64,000 bases of DNA from Mycobacterium sp. KBS0706 (GTDB lineage: Bacteria; Pseudomonadota; Alphaproteobacteria; DSM-16000; Inquilinaceae), in assembly GCF_005938675.2 (NCBI RefSeq), contig NZ_VCCH02000015.1, positions 56,216-120,215 on the forward strand, in the 5' to 3' direction. Positions 10,240 to 19,297 of this stretch are shown piece after piece. How positions within the stretch are numbered: the first letter of the stretch is position 1; every line of letters starts with the position of its first letter. Below the pieces are notes generated by a model. It did not search any database, was not told the origin of the DNA, and was given only the letters and a program-made list of their open reading frames with translations. Made by a program: the position numbers and the translations under genes.

Positions 10240-11136
10240 CTACCTCAAGGTTTGCGGGTCGTCGCGCAGATGGCCGCCGAGCGAGGCGCTGACCGCGGCG
10301 ATGAAGGCGCCGATCAGCAGCGCCAGGAAGGCGGCGAAGGCGGTCCACAGCCCGGCCTTGCGGGCGGCGTCCGCCGCTTCGCGCGCCTTGACCGCTGCGG
10401 CGTCGACCTGGGCCACCACCTCGTCCACCCGCTTCTCGGCATCGGCCTGGCTGAGGCCGGTGCGCTGCGCCACGAGCTGCGCGAGGTAGGTCTTGTCCGC
10501 CGGCGGCAGGCCGCCCGCCGCGACGGCGTTGGCCAGGATTCGCGCCACCTCCTGCCGCGGATCGCCATTGGCGGCGGCCGGCGGCTGGGTGTCCGGCGCA
10601 GGCCGGAACAGCATGTCGATGGCATAGCCGGTCGGGTCGGCCGGCGCAGCCGCCGGGGCGGCCGCCGCCGCGCCCTGCGCCGCGCCGGACGCCACGGTGG
10701 CCGTGGCCTGGGCGCCGGTCGATGCGGCGCCATAGCTGATGAACCCCGCGACCATCGCGACGAACAGGGTGGCGACGCACCAGGTCAGGAAGCCGTGCGC
10801 CGTGTCGCGGAAGGCGACCTCGTCGGTGTGCACGTTCACCCAGCGCGTGCGCAGCCGCCCGGTGACGTAGCCGCCGAAGCCGGACGACACCCATTGGATG
10901 ACGACCAGCCCGATCGCCGTGGTCACGGCATAGGTGCTGGCGCTGACGCCGGAGCCGGGCCAGGGCGAGACGATGGACAGGCCGAAGCCGGCCCCCAGGA
11001 CCATCAGCGCCAGGGTGATCGCGGCGGCCACCGCGGCACCGGCGAAGACGGCACCCCAGGACACGCCGGACTTCGCCGCCTCCACCGCAGGGACGACGGT
11101 GCGCGGCTCGGGATATTCGGAATAGGTGCCGACCAT
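10240..11136 (-). CDS. predicted membrane protein with coiled middle region, PhnA-like in some annotations
   Basis: The 298-residue protein has three hydrophobic segments in its N-terminal half (WGAVFAGAAVAAAITLALMVLGAGF, an AVTTAIGLVVIQWVSSGFGGYVTG glycine-zipper-like segment, and WCVATLFVAMVAGFISYG), each quoted in part. An alanine-rich linker and a charged helical stretch (about residues 195-270) with lysine/alanine repeats follow, then a final helix WTAFAAFLALLIGAFIAAVSASLGG. Similar proteins are widespread in alphaproteobacteria without known function. The start at 11136 is chosen because GAGGGCGAG precedes it and the longer reading frame overlaps the micro-protein upstream. Confidence 0.7.
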   Translation of the reverse strand: MVGTYSEYPEPRTVVPAVEAAKSGVSWGAVFAGAAVAAAITLALMVLGAGFGLSIVSPWPGSGVSASTYAVTTAIGLVVIQWVSSGFGGYVTGRLRTRWVNVHTDEVAFRDTAHGFLTWCVATLFVAMVAGFISYGAASTGAQATATVASGAAQGAAAAAPAAAPADPTGYAIDMLFRPAPDTQPPAAANGDPRQEVARILANAVAAGGLPPADKTYLAQLVAQRTGLSQADAEKRVDEVVAQVDAAAVKAREAADAARKAGLWTAFAAFLALLIGAFIAAVSASLGGHLRDDPQTLR

Positions 11137-11147
11137 CTCGCCCTCCC

Positions 11148-11225
11148 TCAGCGGAACAGCAGGAAGAGAAGGATGATCACCGGGATCGGAACCCCGAGCA
11201 GCCAGAGAAGAATGCCGCGGCCCAT
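11148..11225 (-). CDS. 25-residue single-span membrane micro-protein
   Basis: This short reading frame starts at ATG 11225 behind a perfect AGGAGG (11231-11236) at normal spacing, and stops with TGA at 11148-11150. The product begins MGRGILLWLLGVPIPV and ends LLFLLFR: one hydrophobic span with charged residues at both ends and a central Pro-x-Pro. Very similar tiny proteins with an ILLWLLGIPIP core are common but uncharacterised in proteobacteria (from memory). It lies 11 bases upstream of the membrane protein at 10240-11136, and the two are probably co-transcribed. The function is unknown. Confidence 0.7.
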   Translation of the reverse strand: MGRGILLWLLGVPIPVIILLFLLFR

Positions 11226-11300
11226 ATCGGCCTCCTGAAACGGAAAACACTCATGCTGCGAATAGCGGCGCGGCCGCTTCCGTTCCGCTGAGATCCGTTT

Positions 11301-11921
11301 TCAGCCGATCAGCGCCGCGGCGGTGACGGCGACAAGGGCGGCGGCCATGGCCAGGTTGATCAGGCGCGCGCTGACCGGGTCGCGCAGCCGGCGGGACAGC
11401 GACACGCCCGCCAGCAGCCAGCACAGGTGGATCAGCACGATCATGCCGCTGAGCAGCGCCGTCTTCACCGCGGCGTCGAGGCCGGGATCCGCGGCGACGG
11501 TCGTGCCGGCGAAGACCGCGGCGATCGCGACATAGGCCTTGGGGTTGGCGATGGCGAGCCCGAACCCGCCGAGGAAGCCCGGCGCGGCCGCCGCCCCGCT
11601 TCGGACGTCGAGCGGCGGGGCCGTGGCGATCTTGTAGGCCAAATAGAGGATGTAGGCGCTGGAGAGGATGCCGAGCGCGAGCACCCCATGCGGGATCGAC
11701 GCCACCACCGCCACCACTCCGGCCGCCACCGCCAGCAGCACCGCGACGGTGCCGGCGATCAGCCCGGCGGCATAGGGCAGCGACCGGCGGATGCCGAAGG
11801 AGGCGCCGACCGCGGTGAGGCTGATCGTCGACGGGCCGGGAGTGCCCATGACCACGGCGGAGGCCAGCAGCAGCGCCGCCAGCGGCTGCCACAGTCCCGG
11901 ATCGGCAAGAGACGTGTCCAT
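11301..11921 (-). CDS. LysE/RhtB family amino-acid exporter
   Basis: The 206-residue inner-membrane protein has six predicted helices. The N-terminal family motif MGTPGPSTISLTAVGASFGIR (quoted in two overlapping parts: MGTPGPSTISL and SLTAVGASFGIR) matches LysE-type GPGP-like signatures. The second half carries GFGLAIANPKAYVAIAAVF, the conserved NPK motif of the family. Members export amino acids or related small metabolites by proton exchange. It stands alone between the micro-protein and copA on the same strand. Its substrate is unknown. Confidence 0.88.
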   Translation of the reverse strand: MDTSLADPGLWQPLAALLLASAVVMGTPGPSTISLTAVGASFGIRRSLPYAAGLIAGTVAVLLAVAAGVVAVVASIPHGVLALGILSSAYILYLAYKIATAPPLDVRSGAAAAPGFLGGFGLAIANPKAYVAIAAVFAGTTVAADPGLDAAVKTALLSGMIVLIHLCWLLAGVSLSRRLRDPVSARLINLAMAAALVAVTAAALIG

Positions 11922-11968
11922 CCCGTCACGCTACCGGTTGGCGCGACGCCGATCTTGCACGCCGGTGC

Positions 11969-14164
11969 TCAACCGTCGAGCCGCACCGCCCGCAGACGAA
12001 GCGCATTGGCGATCACGGAGACGGAGCTGAGCGCCATGGCGGCGGCCGCGATCTCCGGGCTCAGGAGCAGGCCCAGGGCCGGGTACAGCACGCCGGCCGC
12101 GACCGGCACGCCGATCGCGTTGTAGGCGAAGGCGAAGACCAGGTTCTGGCGGATGTTGCGCATGGTCGCGGCGCTAAGCGACCGCGCCCGGGCGATGGCG
12201 GCAAGGTCGCCCTTCACCAGCGTGACATGCGCGCTCTGGATCGCCACATCGGTGCCGGTGCCCATGGCGATCCCGACATCCGCCTCGGCCAGGGCCGGGG
12301 CGTCGTTCACCCCGTCGCCGGCCATGGCCACCACCCGGCCCTCGCTTTTCAGCCGGCGGATGACCGCGCCCTTGTCCTCGGGCAGCACCTCGGCCTCCAC
12401 CTCGCCGATGCCGAGCCGGCCGGCCACCGCCGCGGCCGTGGTGCGATTGTCGCCGGTCAGCATGACGATGCGCAGCCCGGCCGAGCGCAGCGCCGCGATG
12501 GCGGCGGGCGTCGTCCCCTTCACCGGATCGGCCACGGCGATCAGCCCGGCGACGGCACCATCCACGACCAGGTGCATGACGGTCGCGCCATCGCGCCGCA
12601 GAGCCTCGGCCTCCTGTGCCAGCGGGCCCGCAGCAACGCCCAGCTCGTCCAGCAGCGCGGCGTTTCCGAGCGCGACGGCCCGCCCCTCGATCCGCGCGGC
12701 GACGCCCTTGCCGGTCAGCGAGCGGAACTCTTCGGCCGCCGGCACCTCAAGCCCGCGCTCGGCGGCGCCGGCCAGGATGGCGGCGGCCAGCGGATGCTCG
12801 CTGCCGCGTTCCAGCCCGGCGGTCAGGCGCAGCAGCCCGGCCTCGTCGTGACCCGGCGCCGGGACGATCCGGACCAGCCGCGGCTTGCCCTCGGTCAGCG
12901 TGCCGGTCTTGTCGACCACGAGCGTGTCGACGGTCTCGAGCCGCTCCAGCGCCTCGGCGTCCTTGATCAGCACGCCGAGCCGGGCGCCGCGGCCGACCCC
13001 GACCATGATCGACATCGGCGTGGCCAGTCCGAGCGCGCAGGGGCAGGCGATGATCAGCACCGAGACCGCGGCGACCAGGCCATAGGCCAGCGCCGGCGAC
13101 GGCCCCCAGGCCGCCCAGGCGGCGAAGGCGAGCACCGCGACCGCCACCACCAGCGGCACGAACCAGCCGGAAACCTTGTCCGCCAGGCGCTGGATCGGCG
13201 CCCGGCTGCGCTGGGCCTGGCCGACCATCTCGACGATGCGGGCCAGCACCGTCTCGCTGCCGACCCGCCCAGCGCGCAGCACGAAACCGCCGGTGCCGTT
13301 GATGGTGCCGCCGATCACGGTGTCGCCCGGCCCCTTCTCGACCGGGATCGGCTCGCCGGTGATCATGCTCTCGTCGACCGCGCTGCGGCCCTCCTCGACC
13401 GTGCCGTCGACCGGCACCTTGTCGCCCGGCCGGACGCGCAGCCGGTCGCCGACATGGGCCTGCTCGAGCGGGATCTCCTCGTCCGACCCGTCGTCGCGGA
13501 CCCGGCGCGCCAGCTTCGGCGCGAGGTCGAGCAGCGCCCGGATGGCGCCGCCGGTGCGCTCGCGCGCCCGCAGCTCCAGCACCTGGCCCAGCAGCACCAG
13601 GACGGTGATCACCGCCGCCGGCTCGAAATAGACGGCGACGGTCCCGTCCATGCCGCGGAAGCCGTCCGGGAATACCCAGGGGGCGAGGGCCGCGACCAGG
13701 CTGTAGAGCCAGGCGGCGCCGGTGCCGAGCGCGATCAGCGTGAACATGTTGAGGCTGCGCCGCAGCACCGACTGCCAGCCGCGGACCAGGAACGGCCAGC
13801 CGGCCCAGAGCACCACCGGCGTGGCGAGGGCCAGCTGGATCCAGACCGCCGCGCGGGCGCCGATCGCATGGGCGATGTCGAGCCCGAGCAGATGGCCGCC
13901 CATCTCCAGCACGACGATCGGGATGGTGAGGACGAGGCCGATCCAGAACCGCCGCCGCATATCGGCCAGCTCCGGGTTCGGACCGGCTTCCGCAGTCGCC
14001 TGCTCCGGCTCCAACGCCATGCCGCAGATCGGGCAGCTGCCGGGCCCCTGCTGCCGGATCTCGGGGTGCATCGGGCAGGTGTAGATGGTGCCGGCCGGGG
14101 CCGGCGGCACCGCGGCGCGGCCATGATGGTGGTGCGCCGGATGGTCGTGATGGGCGTGCGCCAT
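11969..14164 (-). CDS. copA: Cu(I)-exporting P1B-type ATPase
   Basis: The 731-residue copper pump opens with a histidine-rich run (residues 3-14) and one heavy-metal-binding zinc-ribbon-like motif (YTCPMHPE near 28-35, CPICGMAL near 44-51) in place of the usual HMA domains. The ATPase core follows: TGEPIP near 269, the transmembrane metal site CPC at about 374-376, the phosphorylated DKTGT at 418-422, SEHPLA near 455, and [10 protein letters not shown]. The last helices show AYN and MALSSVSV, matching the Cu(I) signature (CPC, YN, MxxSS). The start is the ATG before AHAHHDHP; the longer frame upstream overlaps the mtnC remnant. No CueR or other copper regulator lies next to it. Confidence 0.93.
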   Translation of the reverse strand: MAHAHHDHPAHHHHGRAAVPPAPAGTIYTCPMHPEIRQQGPGSCPICGMALEPEQATAEAGPNPELADMRRRFWIGLVLTIPIVVLEMGGHLLGLDIAHAIGARAAVWIQLALATPVVLWAGWPFLVRGWQSVLRRSLNMFTLIALGTGAAWLYSLVAALAPWVFPDGFRGMDGTVAVYFEPAAVITVLVLLGQVLELRARERTGGAIRALLDLAPKLARRVRDDGSDEEIPLEQAHVGDRLRVRPGDKVPVDGTVEEGRSAVDESMITGEPIPVEKGPGDTVIGGTINGTGGFVLRAGRVGSETVLARIVEMVGQAQRSRAPIQRLADKVSGWFVPLVVAVAVLAFAAWAAWGPSPALAYGLVAAVSVLIIACPCALGLATPMSIMVGVGRGARLGVLIKDAEALERLETVDTLVVDKTGTLTEGKPRLVRIVPAPGHDEAGLLRLTAGLERGSEHPLAAAILAGAAERGLEVPAAEEFRSLTGKGVAARIEGRAVALGNAALLDELGVAAGPLAQEAEALRRDGATVMHLVVDGAVAGLIAVADPVKGTTPAAIAALRSAGLRIVMLTGDNRTTAAAVAGRLGIGEVEAEVLPEDKGAVIRRLKSEGRVVAMAGDGVNDAPALAEADVGIAMGTGTDVAIQSAHVTLVKGDLAAIARARSLSAATMRNIRQNLVFAFAYNAIGVPVAAGVLYPALGLLLSPEIAAAAMALSSVSVIANALRLRAVRLDG

Positions 14165-14219
14165 TCCCTGCTCCTCTGCTCCGTCCCAGCGAGATGGGGC
14201 TTCCAGCAGATGTAAGGTC

Positions 14220-14684
14220 AACCTCACGCCCTTGAAGCAGCTGCAGGGGCTGGTGTGGGAAGAGGGCTACAATGAAGGCGCCTTCAAGGGCCATATCTAT
14301 GACGACGCCTATGCGGCGCTGGAGGGCTGGCGAAAGGCCGGCGTGCCGATGCACATCTTCTTCTCCGGCTCGGTCAAGGCGCAGGTCGAGTTCTTCCAGA
14401 ACTCCAACCGCGGCGACCTGCGGCCCTGTTTCGGCCGGCACTACGACACCGATATCGGCGCCAAGGTGGTGCCGGAGTCGTACCTAAAGATCGCGGCGGA
14501 TCTGGGGGCCGCGCCCGACCGCATCCTGTTCCTGACCGACAATCCGCGCGAGGTGGCGGCGGCACGGCAGGCCGGCGTGCATGTGGTCCAGGTGATCCGC
14601 GCCCCATCGGTGAAGCCGAACGATGCCGGCGCACCGATCGTGGCGGAGTTCGACCAGCTGCGCGAGCTGGTGGCGTTCGGCTGA
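14220..14684 (+). pseudogene. mtnC: enolase-phosphatase (MtnC) remnant lacking its N-terminal third
   Basis: From about base 14223 the frame reads [19 protein letters not shown] and continues through FSGSVKAQ, FGRHYDTDIGAK, ESYLKIAADLG and ILFLTDNPRE to the stop at 14682-14684. That is the C-terminal two thirds of MtnC, the 2,3-diketo-5-methylthiopentyl-1-phosphate enolase-phosphatase of methionine salvage. Full-length proteins have about 225-230 residues. The first 75 or so, which carry the nucleophilic DxxGT motif and much of the cap, are missing because the homology breaks at the start of the divergent copA gene. A TTG at 14232 could start a 150-residue product, but that product would lack catalysis. 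Confidence 0.8.
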
Positions 14685-15248
14685 TCAGCGGCCAGACAGG
14701 CTGCGGAACGTCACCGACCAGCGCGACGCCTGCATCTCCGGGATGCTGTGCTCCCAGCCATGCCGCGCCTCGCCGGACAGGTGGTAGGCGGAGCACGGCG
14801 CCAGCGGCACCGACCGGCGGTCGAAGCCGCCCTCCGGCCGGCGGCGCCGGAAGCGCATGGTCGCGGCGGCGCCGAGCGAGACGCCGACGACATGCTCGAA
14901 CACCGGCCGGTCCTTGTGCCAGCCGATGCCGGCGCCGGGGTCATAGCGGATCAGGAGCGCCTGGGCCAGCTCGGCCGGCCCCAGACCGGCGAATCGGGCG
15001 GCCTTCTCCCGCAGCGGCAGCAGCCAGTCCGGGATCGGCTCGGCCGGCCGGAAGCTGCCATCCTCGAAATCATAGCGCCAGCCGAAGGTGGCGGTCAGGC
15101 GCCGGCCTTCCCAGCCCTGGTAGCGGAACGGCGACAGCTCCGCCGCGTCGATCGCCGCGGTCAGCCGCCGCTCCTCCTCCGGCGTGACGATGTCCTCGAC
15201 GGTGGCCAGGCCGGCGAGCGGCGGCGGGCCGAACAGGTCGGGCTGCAC
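14685..15248 (-). CDS. alkB: AlkB-type alpha-ketoglutarate-dependent dioxygenase
   Basis: AlkB-family enzymes repair N-alkylated nucleobases with Fe(II) and 2-oxoglutarate. Visible are the iron ligands HKD (IGWHKDRPVFEHVVG) and the late histidine in GEARHGWEHSIP, the 2-oxoglutarate-binding arginines near the C-terminus (ASRWSVTFRSL), and the ALLIRYDPGAGIGWHKD core. The chosen start is a GTG at 15248 giving VQPDLFGPPPL, matching how family members begin. An in-frame ATG at 15290 would add 14 arginine-rich residues. The product is about 187 residues. It converges on the mtnC remnant with no gap and diverges from pcm. Confidence 0.88.
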   Translation of the reverse strand: MQPDLFGPPPLAGLATVEDIVTPEEERRLTAAIDAAELSPFRYQGWEGRRLTATFGWRYDFEDGSFRPAEPIPDWLLPLREKAARFAGLGPAELAQALLIRYDPGAGIGWHKDRPVFEHVVGVSLGAAATMRFRRRRPEGGFDRRSVPLAPCSAYHLSGEARHGWEHSIPEMQASRWSVTFRSLSGR

Positions 15249-15394
15249 GGCGGCGGAACTCCATCGTTGCTCCCGACATCGATATGGCATCGGCCGGCAG
15301 GTCCGGCAAAGGAGGCGCGCATGGCTGTGGACCTGCGCACCCGCTCGGCGGGATACTGCGGAAACACGTTGGACCGGCATAAGGCCCGCCGCCC

Positions 15395-16072
15395 ATGAAG
15401 CCGATGGAAGAGCAGCACTTCGCGATCCTGCGCCGGCACATGGTCGAGGTGATCGCGATCCATGCCGATCTGATGAGCGACGAACTCGGACACGTCCCGC
15501 TTGACAGTCGGGTGCTGGCGGCGATGGGGCGGGTGCCGCGGCACCACTTCGTCCCGCTGGAGCTCGCGGCCGTCGCCTATCATGACGGGCCGCTGCCGAT
15601 CGGCTTCGACAAGACGATCTCGCAGCCCTTCATCTGTGCGCTGATGACCCATCTGCTCGCCCCCGAGCCGGACCAGGTGGTGCTGGAGGTCGGCACCGGC
15701 CTCGGCTACCAGGCGGCGGTGCTGGCCGAGCTGGCAGCCCGGGTCTGGAGCGTCGAGGTCGTCGAGGAGCTCGCCGGCGAGGCCCAGTCGCGCCTGCGCC
15801 GGCTGGGCACGTCCAGGGTCGGCATCCGCATCGGCGACGGTTCCCGCGGCTGGGCCGAGCACGCCCCCTATGACAGGATCATGGTGACGGCCGCGGCCGA
15901 CCAGCCGCCGATGGCGCTCCTGGACCAGCTGCGGCCGGGCGGCCACCTGGTCATGCCGCTGGGCCCCGACCAGGCGCAGATCCTCACGGTCATCGACAAG
16001 GACGCGACTGGGAGGCTCCAGGCCCGGGAGATCCTCCCGGTCCGCTTCAGCCGGCTGGAGACGGTGCTGTGA
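15395..16072 (+). CDS. pcm: protein-L-isoaspartate O-methyltransferase
   Basis: The 225-residue enzyme methylates isoaspartyl residues in damaged proteins using SAM. The motif order is typical: the PRHHFVP segment, YHDGPLPIGFDKTISQPFI (the substrate loop with the conserved TISQP), SAM motif I LEVGTGLGYQAAVLAEL, VWSVEVVEEL, GDGSRGW, and APYDRIMVTAAA. An internal ATG at 15404 is an alternative start. It is monocistronic and diverges from alkB, so two damage-repair genes share one short upstream region. The gene ends 24 bases from the convergent doeB. Confidence 0.92.
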   Translation: MKPMEEQHFAILRRHMVEVIAIHADLMSDELGHVPLDSRVLAAMGRVPRHHFVPLELAAVAYHDGPLPIGFDKTISQPFICALMTHLLAPEPDQVVLEVGTGLGYQAAVLAELAARVWSVEVVEELAGEAQSRLRRLGTSRVGIRIGDGSRGWAEHAPYDRIMVTAAADQPPMALLDQLRPGGHLVMPLGPDQAQILTVIDKDATGRLQAREILPVRFSRLETVL

Positions 16073-16082
16073 GCGGGGCGGT

Positions 16083-16096
16083 GGCGGCCTGCCGCC
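16083..16096. terminator. weak hairpin between convergent pcm and doeB
   Basis: GGCGG-CCTG-CCGCC forms a five-base GC stem in the 24-base gap between the convergent stops. There is no T-run on either strand, so a role in bidirectional termination is possible but unproven. Confidence 0.25.
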
Positions 16097-17104
16097 CTAC
16101 CCCTCCACCGTCCCGATCACCGCCAGGCAGTCGCCGGCCTTGACCAGCCCCGGGAAATGCCGCGCCGCCAGGATGCCGTCCAGCGCCGCGCGGTATTCCG
16201 CCGGGGCCTGGCCGGTGCGGTCGACCGGGTGGATGCGGGCGATGACCTCGCCCTTGCGCACCGGGTCGCCCAGGTCGACGCAGGTCTCGGCCATGCCGTC
16301 CTGCTCGGCAAAGCGGAAGCAGTCGGCCGACGGCATGTCGAGCCAGCGGCTGGGCGCGCGCTCGACCTCGCCCTGCAGGATGCCGGCATGGCGCAGCAGG
16401 TTGCGCACGCCGCGCTTGGCGATCCCCGCCGTGCGCGCGGTGGCGGTGCCGCCGCCGCCGAGCTCGGTGGTGACGAAGACTTTGCCTGCCGCCTCGGCCG
16501 CGGTGTCGTACATGCCGACCGCGTCGATCTCCAGCATCCGCATCGACCAGGGGGCGGAGAACGCCTCGACCGCCGCGAAGCAGCGCGCCTCCTGGTCCTT
16601 GTCGGGCAGGATGTGGGCGGCGGCGAAGGGCACGAAGTCGAGCGTCCGCCCGCCGGAGTGGAAGTCGAGCACGATATCGGCCAGCGGCAGCAGGTGGCGC
16701 TGGAAGTAGTCGGCGATCTTCTGCGTCGGCGTGCCGTCCGGCCGGCCGGGGAAGCTGCGGTTCAGGTTGCCCTTGTCGATCGGCGAGGTGCGGGTGCCGG
16801 CCCGGAAGGCCGGGGTGTTCATCGCCGGGACGATGATCACCCGGCCGCGGACCGACGCCGGGTCCAGGGTCCGCGCCAGCTCGAACAGGGCGATCGGCCC
16901 CTCGTACTCGTCGCCGTGATTGGCGCCGGTGAGGAGCGCGGTCGGCCCCTCCCCGTTCTTCACAACGGCGACCGGGATCATCACCGAGCCCCAGGCGGAA
17001 TCGTCCCGGCTGTAGGGCAGGCGCAGCGTGCCGTGCTGCACCCCGTCCCGGTCGAAATCGACCGAAGGGACGATCGGCGAGGGCGGCAGCTCGGCAACCG
17101 TCAT
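16097..17104 (-). CDS. doeB: N-acetyl-L-2,4-diaminobutyrate deacetylase (DoeB/EutE)
   Basis: This is the second enzyme of ectoine breakdown, removing acetate from N-alpha-acetyl-diaminobutyrate. The 335-residue protein belongs to the succinylglutamate desuccinylase/aspartoacylase zinc family. The ligands are visible as H63 and E66 (ANHGDEYEG) and H149 (LDFHSGG), and the probable catalytic glutamate lies in VTTELGGGG. Its ATG overlaps the stop of doeA by four bases. Position at the end of an ehuABCD-eutABC-doeA operon fixes the assignment over a generic aspartoacylase. It is the last gene of the minus-strand ectoine unit. Confidence 0.93.
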   Translation of the reverse strand: MTVAELPPSPIVPSVDFDRDGVQHGTLRLPYSRDDSAWGSVMIPVAVVKNGEGPTALLTGANHGDEYEGPIALFELARTLDPASVRGRVIIVPAMNTPAFRAGTRTSPIDKGNLNRSFPGRPDGTPTQKIADYFQRHLLPLADIVLDFHSGGRTLDFVPFAAAHILPDKDQEARCFAAVEAFSAPWSMRMLEIDAVGMYDTAAEAAGKVFVTTELGGGGTATARTAGIAKRGVRNLLRHAGILQGEVERAPSRWLDMPSADCFRFAEQDGMAETCVDLGDPVRKGEVIARIHPVDRTGQAPAEYRAALDGILAARHFPGLVKAGDCLAVIGTVEG

Positions 17105-18294
17105 GGCTTGACGAAGAGCTGGCGCGGCACGTCGGCCAGGATCTCGACGCCGCTATCGGTGATGGCGATGCTCTCGGTGATCTCCAGCCCCATGTCTTCC
17201 AGCCACAGCCCGGTCATGAAGTGGAAGGTCATGCCGGGCTCCAGCACGGTGCGGTCGCCGGGACGCAGGCTCATGGTGCGCTCGCCCCAATCGGGCGGAT
17301 AGCTGAGGCCGATCGGGTAGCCGGTGCGGTTGTCCTTGACGATGCCGTAGGTCTTGAGCACCGCGAAGAAGGCGTTGGCGATGTCCTCGCAGGTGTTGCC
17401 CGGCCGCGCCGCGCCGAGCCCGGCCTCCATCCCCTCCAGCACCGCCTTCTCGGCGTCGAGGAAGGCCTGGGTCGGCTTGCCCAGGAACACGGTGCGCGAC
17501 AGCGGGCAGTGGTAGCGCTTGTAGCAGCCGGCGATCTCGAAGAAGGTGCCCTCCCCCGACCGCATCGGCTTGTCGTCCCAGGTCAGATGCGGCGCCGAGG
17601 CGTCGGCGCCGGAGGGCAGCAGCGGCACGATTGCCGGATAGTCGCCACCGATCCAACCCCCATTGCCATCGGACACGCCGCGGGTACCGGCGTCGTAGAT
17701 TTCGGCCACCAGGTCGTTCTTGCGCAGACCGGGCTCGACCTTTTCGACGATCCGCTTGTGCATCGCCTCGACGATGCGCGCGGCCTTGCGCATGTAGTCC
17801 AGCTCCTGCGGGCTCTTCACCGCGCGCTGCCAGTTCACCAGCGCGGTGGCGTCGCTGAAGCGGGCATTGGGCAGATGGCGCTGCAGCGAGGCGAAGGCGG
17901 CGGCCGAGAACCAGTAATTGTCCATCTCGACGCCGATCGACAGCCGGCCCCAGCCGCGCGAGTCGATGATGTCGGCCAGCCGGTCCATCGGATGGCGCTC
18001 GGTCGACTGCACGTAGTGGTCGGGATAGCCGATGATGTTGTCATGGGCCAGATAGGCGGTGCGCTTGGCGCCGTTGGCGTCCTGGCCGCGGCCGTACCAG
18101 ATCGGCTCTCCCTCCGGCGGCACCAGCACGCCCTGATGGACGTAGAAGGACCAGCCGTCATAGCCGGTCAGCCAGGCCATGTTCGACGGGTCGCTGACCC
18201 ACAGCAGGTCGATGCCGCGACGGGCCATGGCGGCGCGGGTCTTGGCGAGCCGCGCGGCATATTCCTCGCGGCTGAAGTTGAGTTCTACGGACAT
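17101..18294 (-). CDS. doeA: ectoine hydrolase (DoeA/EutD)
   Basis: This enzyme opens the ectoine ring to N-acetyl-diaminobutyrates. The 397-residue protein has the creatinase-like N-domain and M24 pita-bread C-domain, but the metal ligands of M24 peptidases are replaced. Where peptidases have VVDIGG the sequence has FFEIAG (E253), where they have a metal-binding Asp it reads CPLSRT, and the GHGIG histidine region is GYPIGLSYPP. That is what is known for ectoine hydrolases, which work without metal through this glutamate. GAGAGG precedes the ATG by seven bases. It lies ten bases after eutC and overlaps doeB. Confidence 0.95.
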   Translation of the reverse strand: MSVELNFSREEYAARLAKTRAAMARRGIDLLWVSDPSNMAWLTGYDGWSFYVHQGVLVPPEGEPIWYGRGQDANGAKRTAYLAHDNIIGYPDHYVQSTERHPMDRLADIIDSRGWGRLSIGVEMDNYWFSAAAFASLQRHLPNARFSDATALVNWQRAVKSPQELDYMRKAARIVEAMHKRIVEKVEPGLRKNDLVAEIYDAGTRGVSDGNGGWIGGDYPAIVPLLPSGADASAPHLTWDDKPMRSGEGTFFEIAGCYKRYHCPLSRTVFLGKPTQAFLDAEKAVLEGMEAGLGAARPGNTCEDIANAFFAVLKTYGIVKDNRTGYPIGLSYPPDWGERTMSLRPGDRTVLEPGMTFHFMTGLWLEDMGLEITESIAITDSGVEILADVPRQLFVKP

Positions 18295-18304
18295 GCTGTG
18301 CCTC

Positions 18305-19297
18305 TCAGCTTTCGAAGGATGTGCCGACCCCGGCGGCGGCGACGCGACCGCGGGCCAGGGTGGCGATGGCGGTGTCCTGGACGCCGGTGCCGGTCAGGTC
18401 CGCGACGGTGATGGCGGCGGCGGAGGGCCGGCCGGCCGCCTGGCCGGCGATGACGGCGCCGAGCTCGGGGAAGACGGCGTCGGCGGCGATGGTGCCGGCA
18501 GCAATGGCGTGGTGCAGTTCGCCCAGCCGCCGCACCTGCGGCAGGCTGTCGGCGACGTAGAGGTCGGCACGGGCCGGGATCGCCGGGTCCAGCTCGTTCT
18601 TGTGCTCGGCATCCGACCCCATGGCGGTGACGTGCTGGCCGGGGGACAGCCAGCCGGCGCGCAGGATCGGCTCCGCCGCCGGGGTGGTGGTGACGATGAT
18701 GTCGGCGCCGTCGACCGCGGCCTGCGGCGCCGCCTCGGCATGGACGGCGAGGCCCAACTCGTCGGACAGCTTCGCCGCCAGCGCCTGCGCGCGGTCATGG
18801 TCGCGCGCCCAGATCCGAGCCTCGGCGATCGGCCGCACCAGGGTCAGGGCCTTGAGCTGCAGCCGCGCCTGCACCCCGGCGCCGAAGATCGCCGCCACCC
18901 GGGACTCCGGGCGCGAGAGATGCTTCGCCGCCACCGCGCCGGCGGCCGCGGTGCGGACATCGGTCAGATAGCCATTGTCCAGGAACACGGCGTCGACCAG
19001 CCCGGTGCGGGCGCTGAACAGCACCATCAGCCCGTTGGTGCTGGGCAGGCCCAGCTTCGGGTTGTCGAAGAAGCCGGGACTGATCTTGATGGCGAAGCCG
19101 TCCAGGCCCGGCACATAGGCGGTCTTGACGTCGACCTCGCCGCGATGCTCGGGGATGTCGAGGCGCAGGATCGGCGGCATCGCCACATCCCTGGTCGCCA
19201 GCGCCAGGAACGCGTCCTCGACGCAGGCGACGGCGTCCCGGTCGAGCGGGACGGCACGGCGCAGCTCCGCCTCCCTCACGATGGTCATGCGGGGCAC
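18305..19297 (-). CDS. eutC: ectoine utilisation protein EutC (ornithine cyclodeaminase-like)
   Basis: The 330-residue protein belongs to the ornithine cyclodeaminase/mu-crystallin family, with a Rossmann motif AAIFGAGVQARLQLKAL and the family-typical KISPGFFDN and GAMGSDAEHKNELD-like segments (AMGSDAEHKNELD). In ectoine clusters EutC is thought to act with EutA and EutB on hydroxyectoine or its hydrolysis products. Two starts compete. GTG at 19297 has a strong GGAGGAG five bases upstream. ATG at 19288 makes an ATGA overlap with the eutB stop but is too far from that ribosome site. The GTG is preferred here. Confidence 0.92.
   Translation of the reverse strand: MPRMTIVREAELRRAVPLDRDAVACVEDAFLALATRDVAMPPILRLDIPEHRGEVDVKTAYVPGLDGFAIKISPGFFDNPKLGLPSTNGLMVLFSARTGLVDAVFLDNGYLTDVRTAAAGAVAAKHLSRPESRVAAIFGAGVQARLQLKALTLVRPIAEARIWARDHDRAQALAAKLSDELGLAVHAEAAPQAAVDGADIIVTTTPAAEPILRAGWLSPGQHVTAMGSDAEHKNELDPAIPARADLYVADSLPQVRRLGELHHAIAAGTIAADAVFPELGAVIAGQAAGRPSAAAITVADLTGTGVQDTAIATLARGRVAAAGVGTSFES

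Noticed and set aside
12227..14215. A 662-codon open frame antisense to copA
   Set aside because: It mirrors copA codons in a high-GC gene, has His/Arg/Asp-rich nonsense composition, and contains no recognisable domain.
17101..18294. Xaa-Pro aminopeptidase instead of ectoine hydrolase
   Set aside because: The M24 metal ligands are substituted in the way known for ectoine hydrolases, and the gene sits in an ehu-eut operon.
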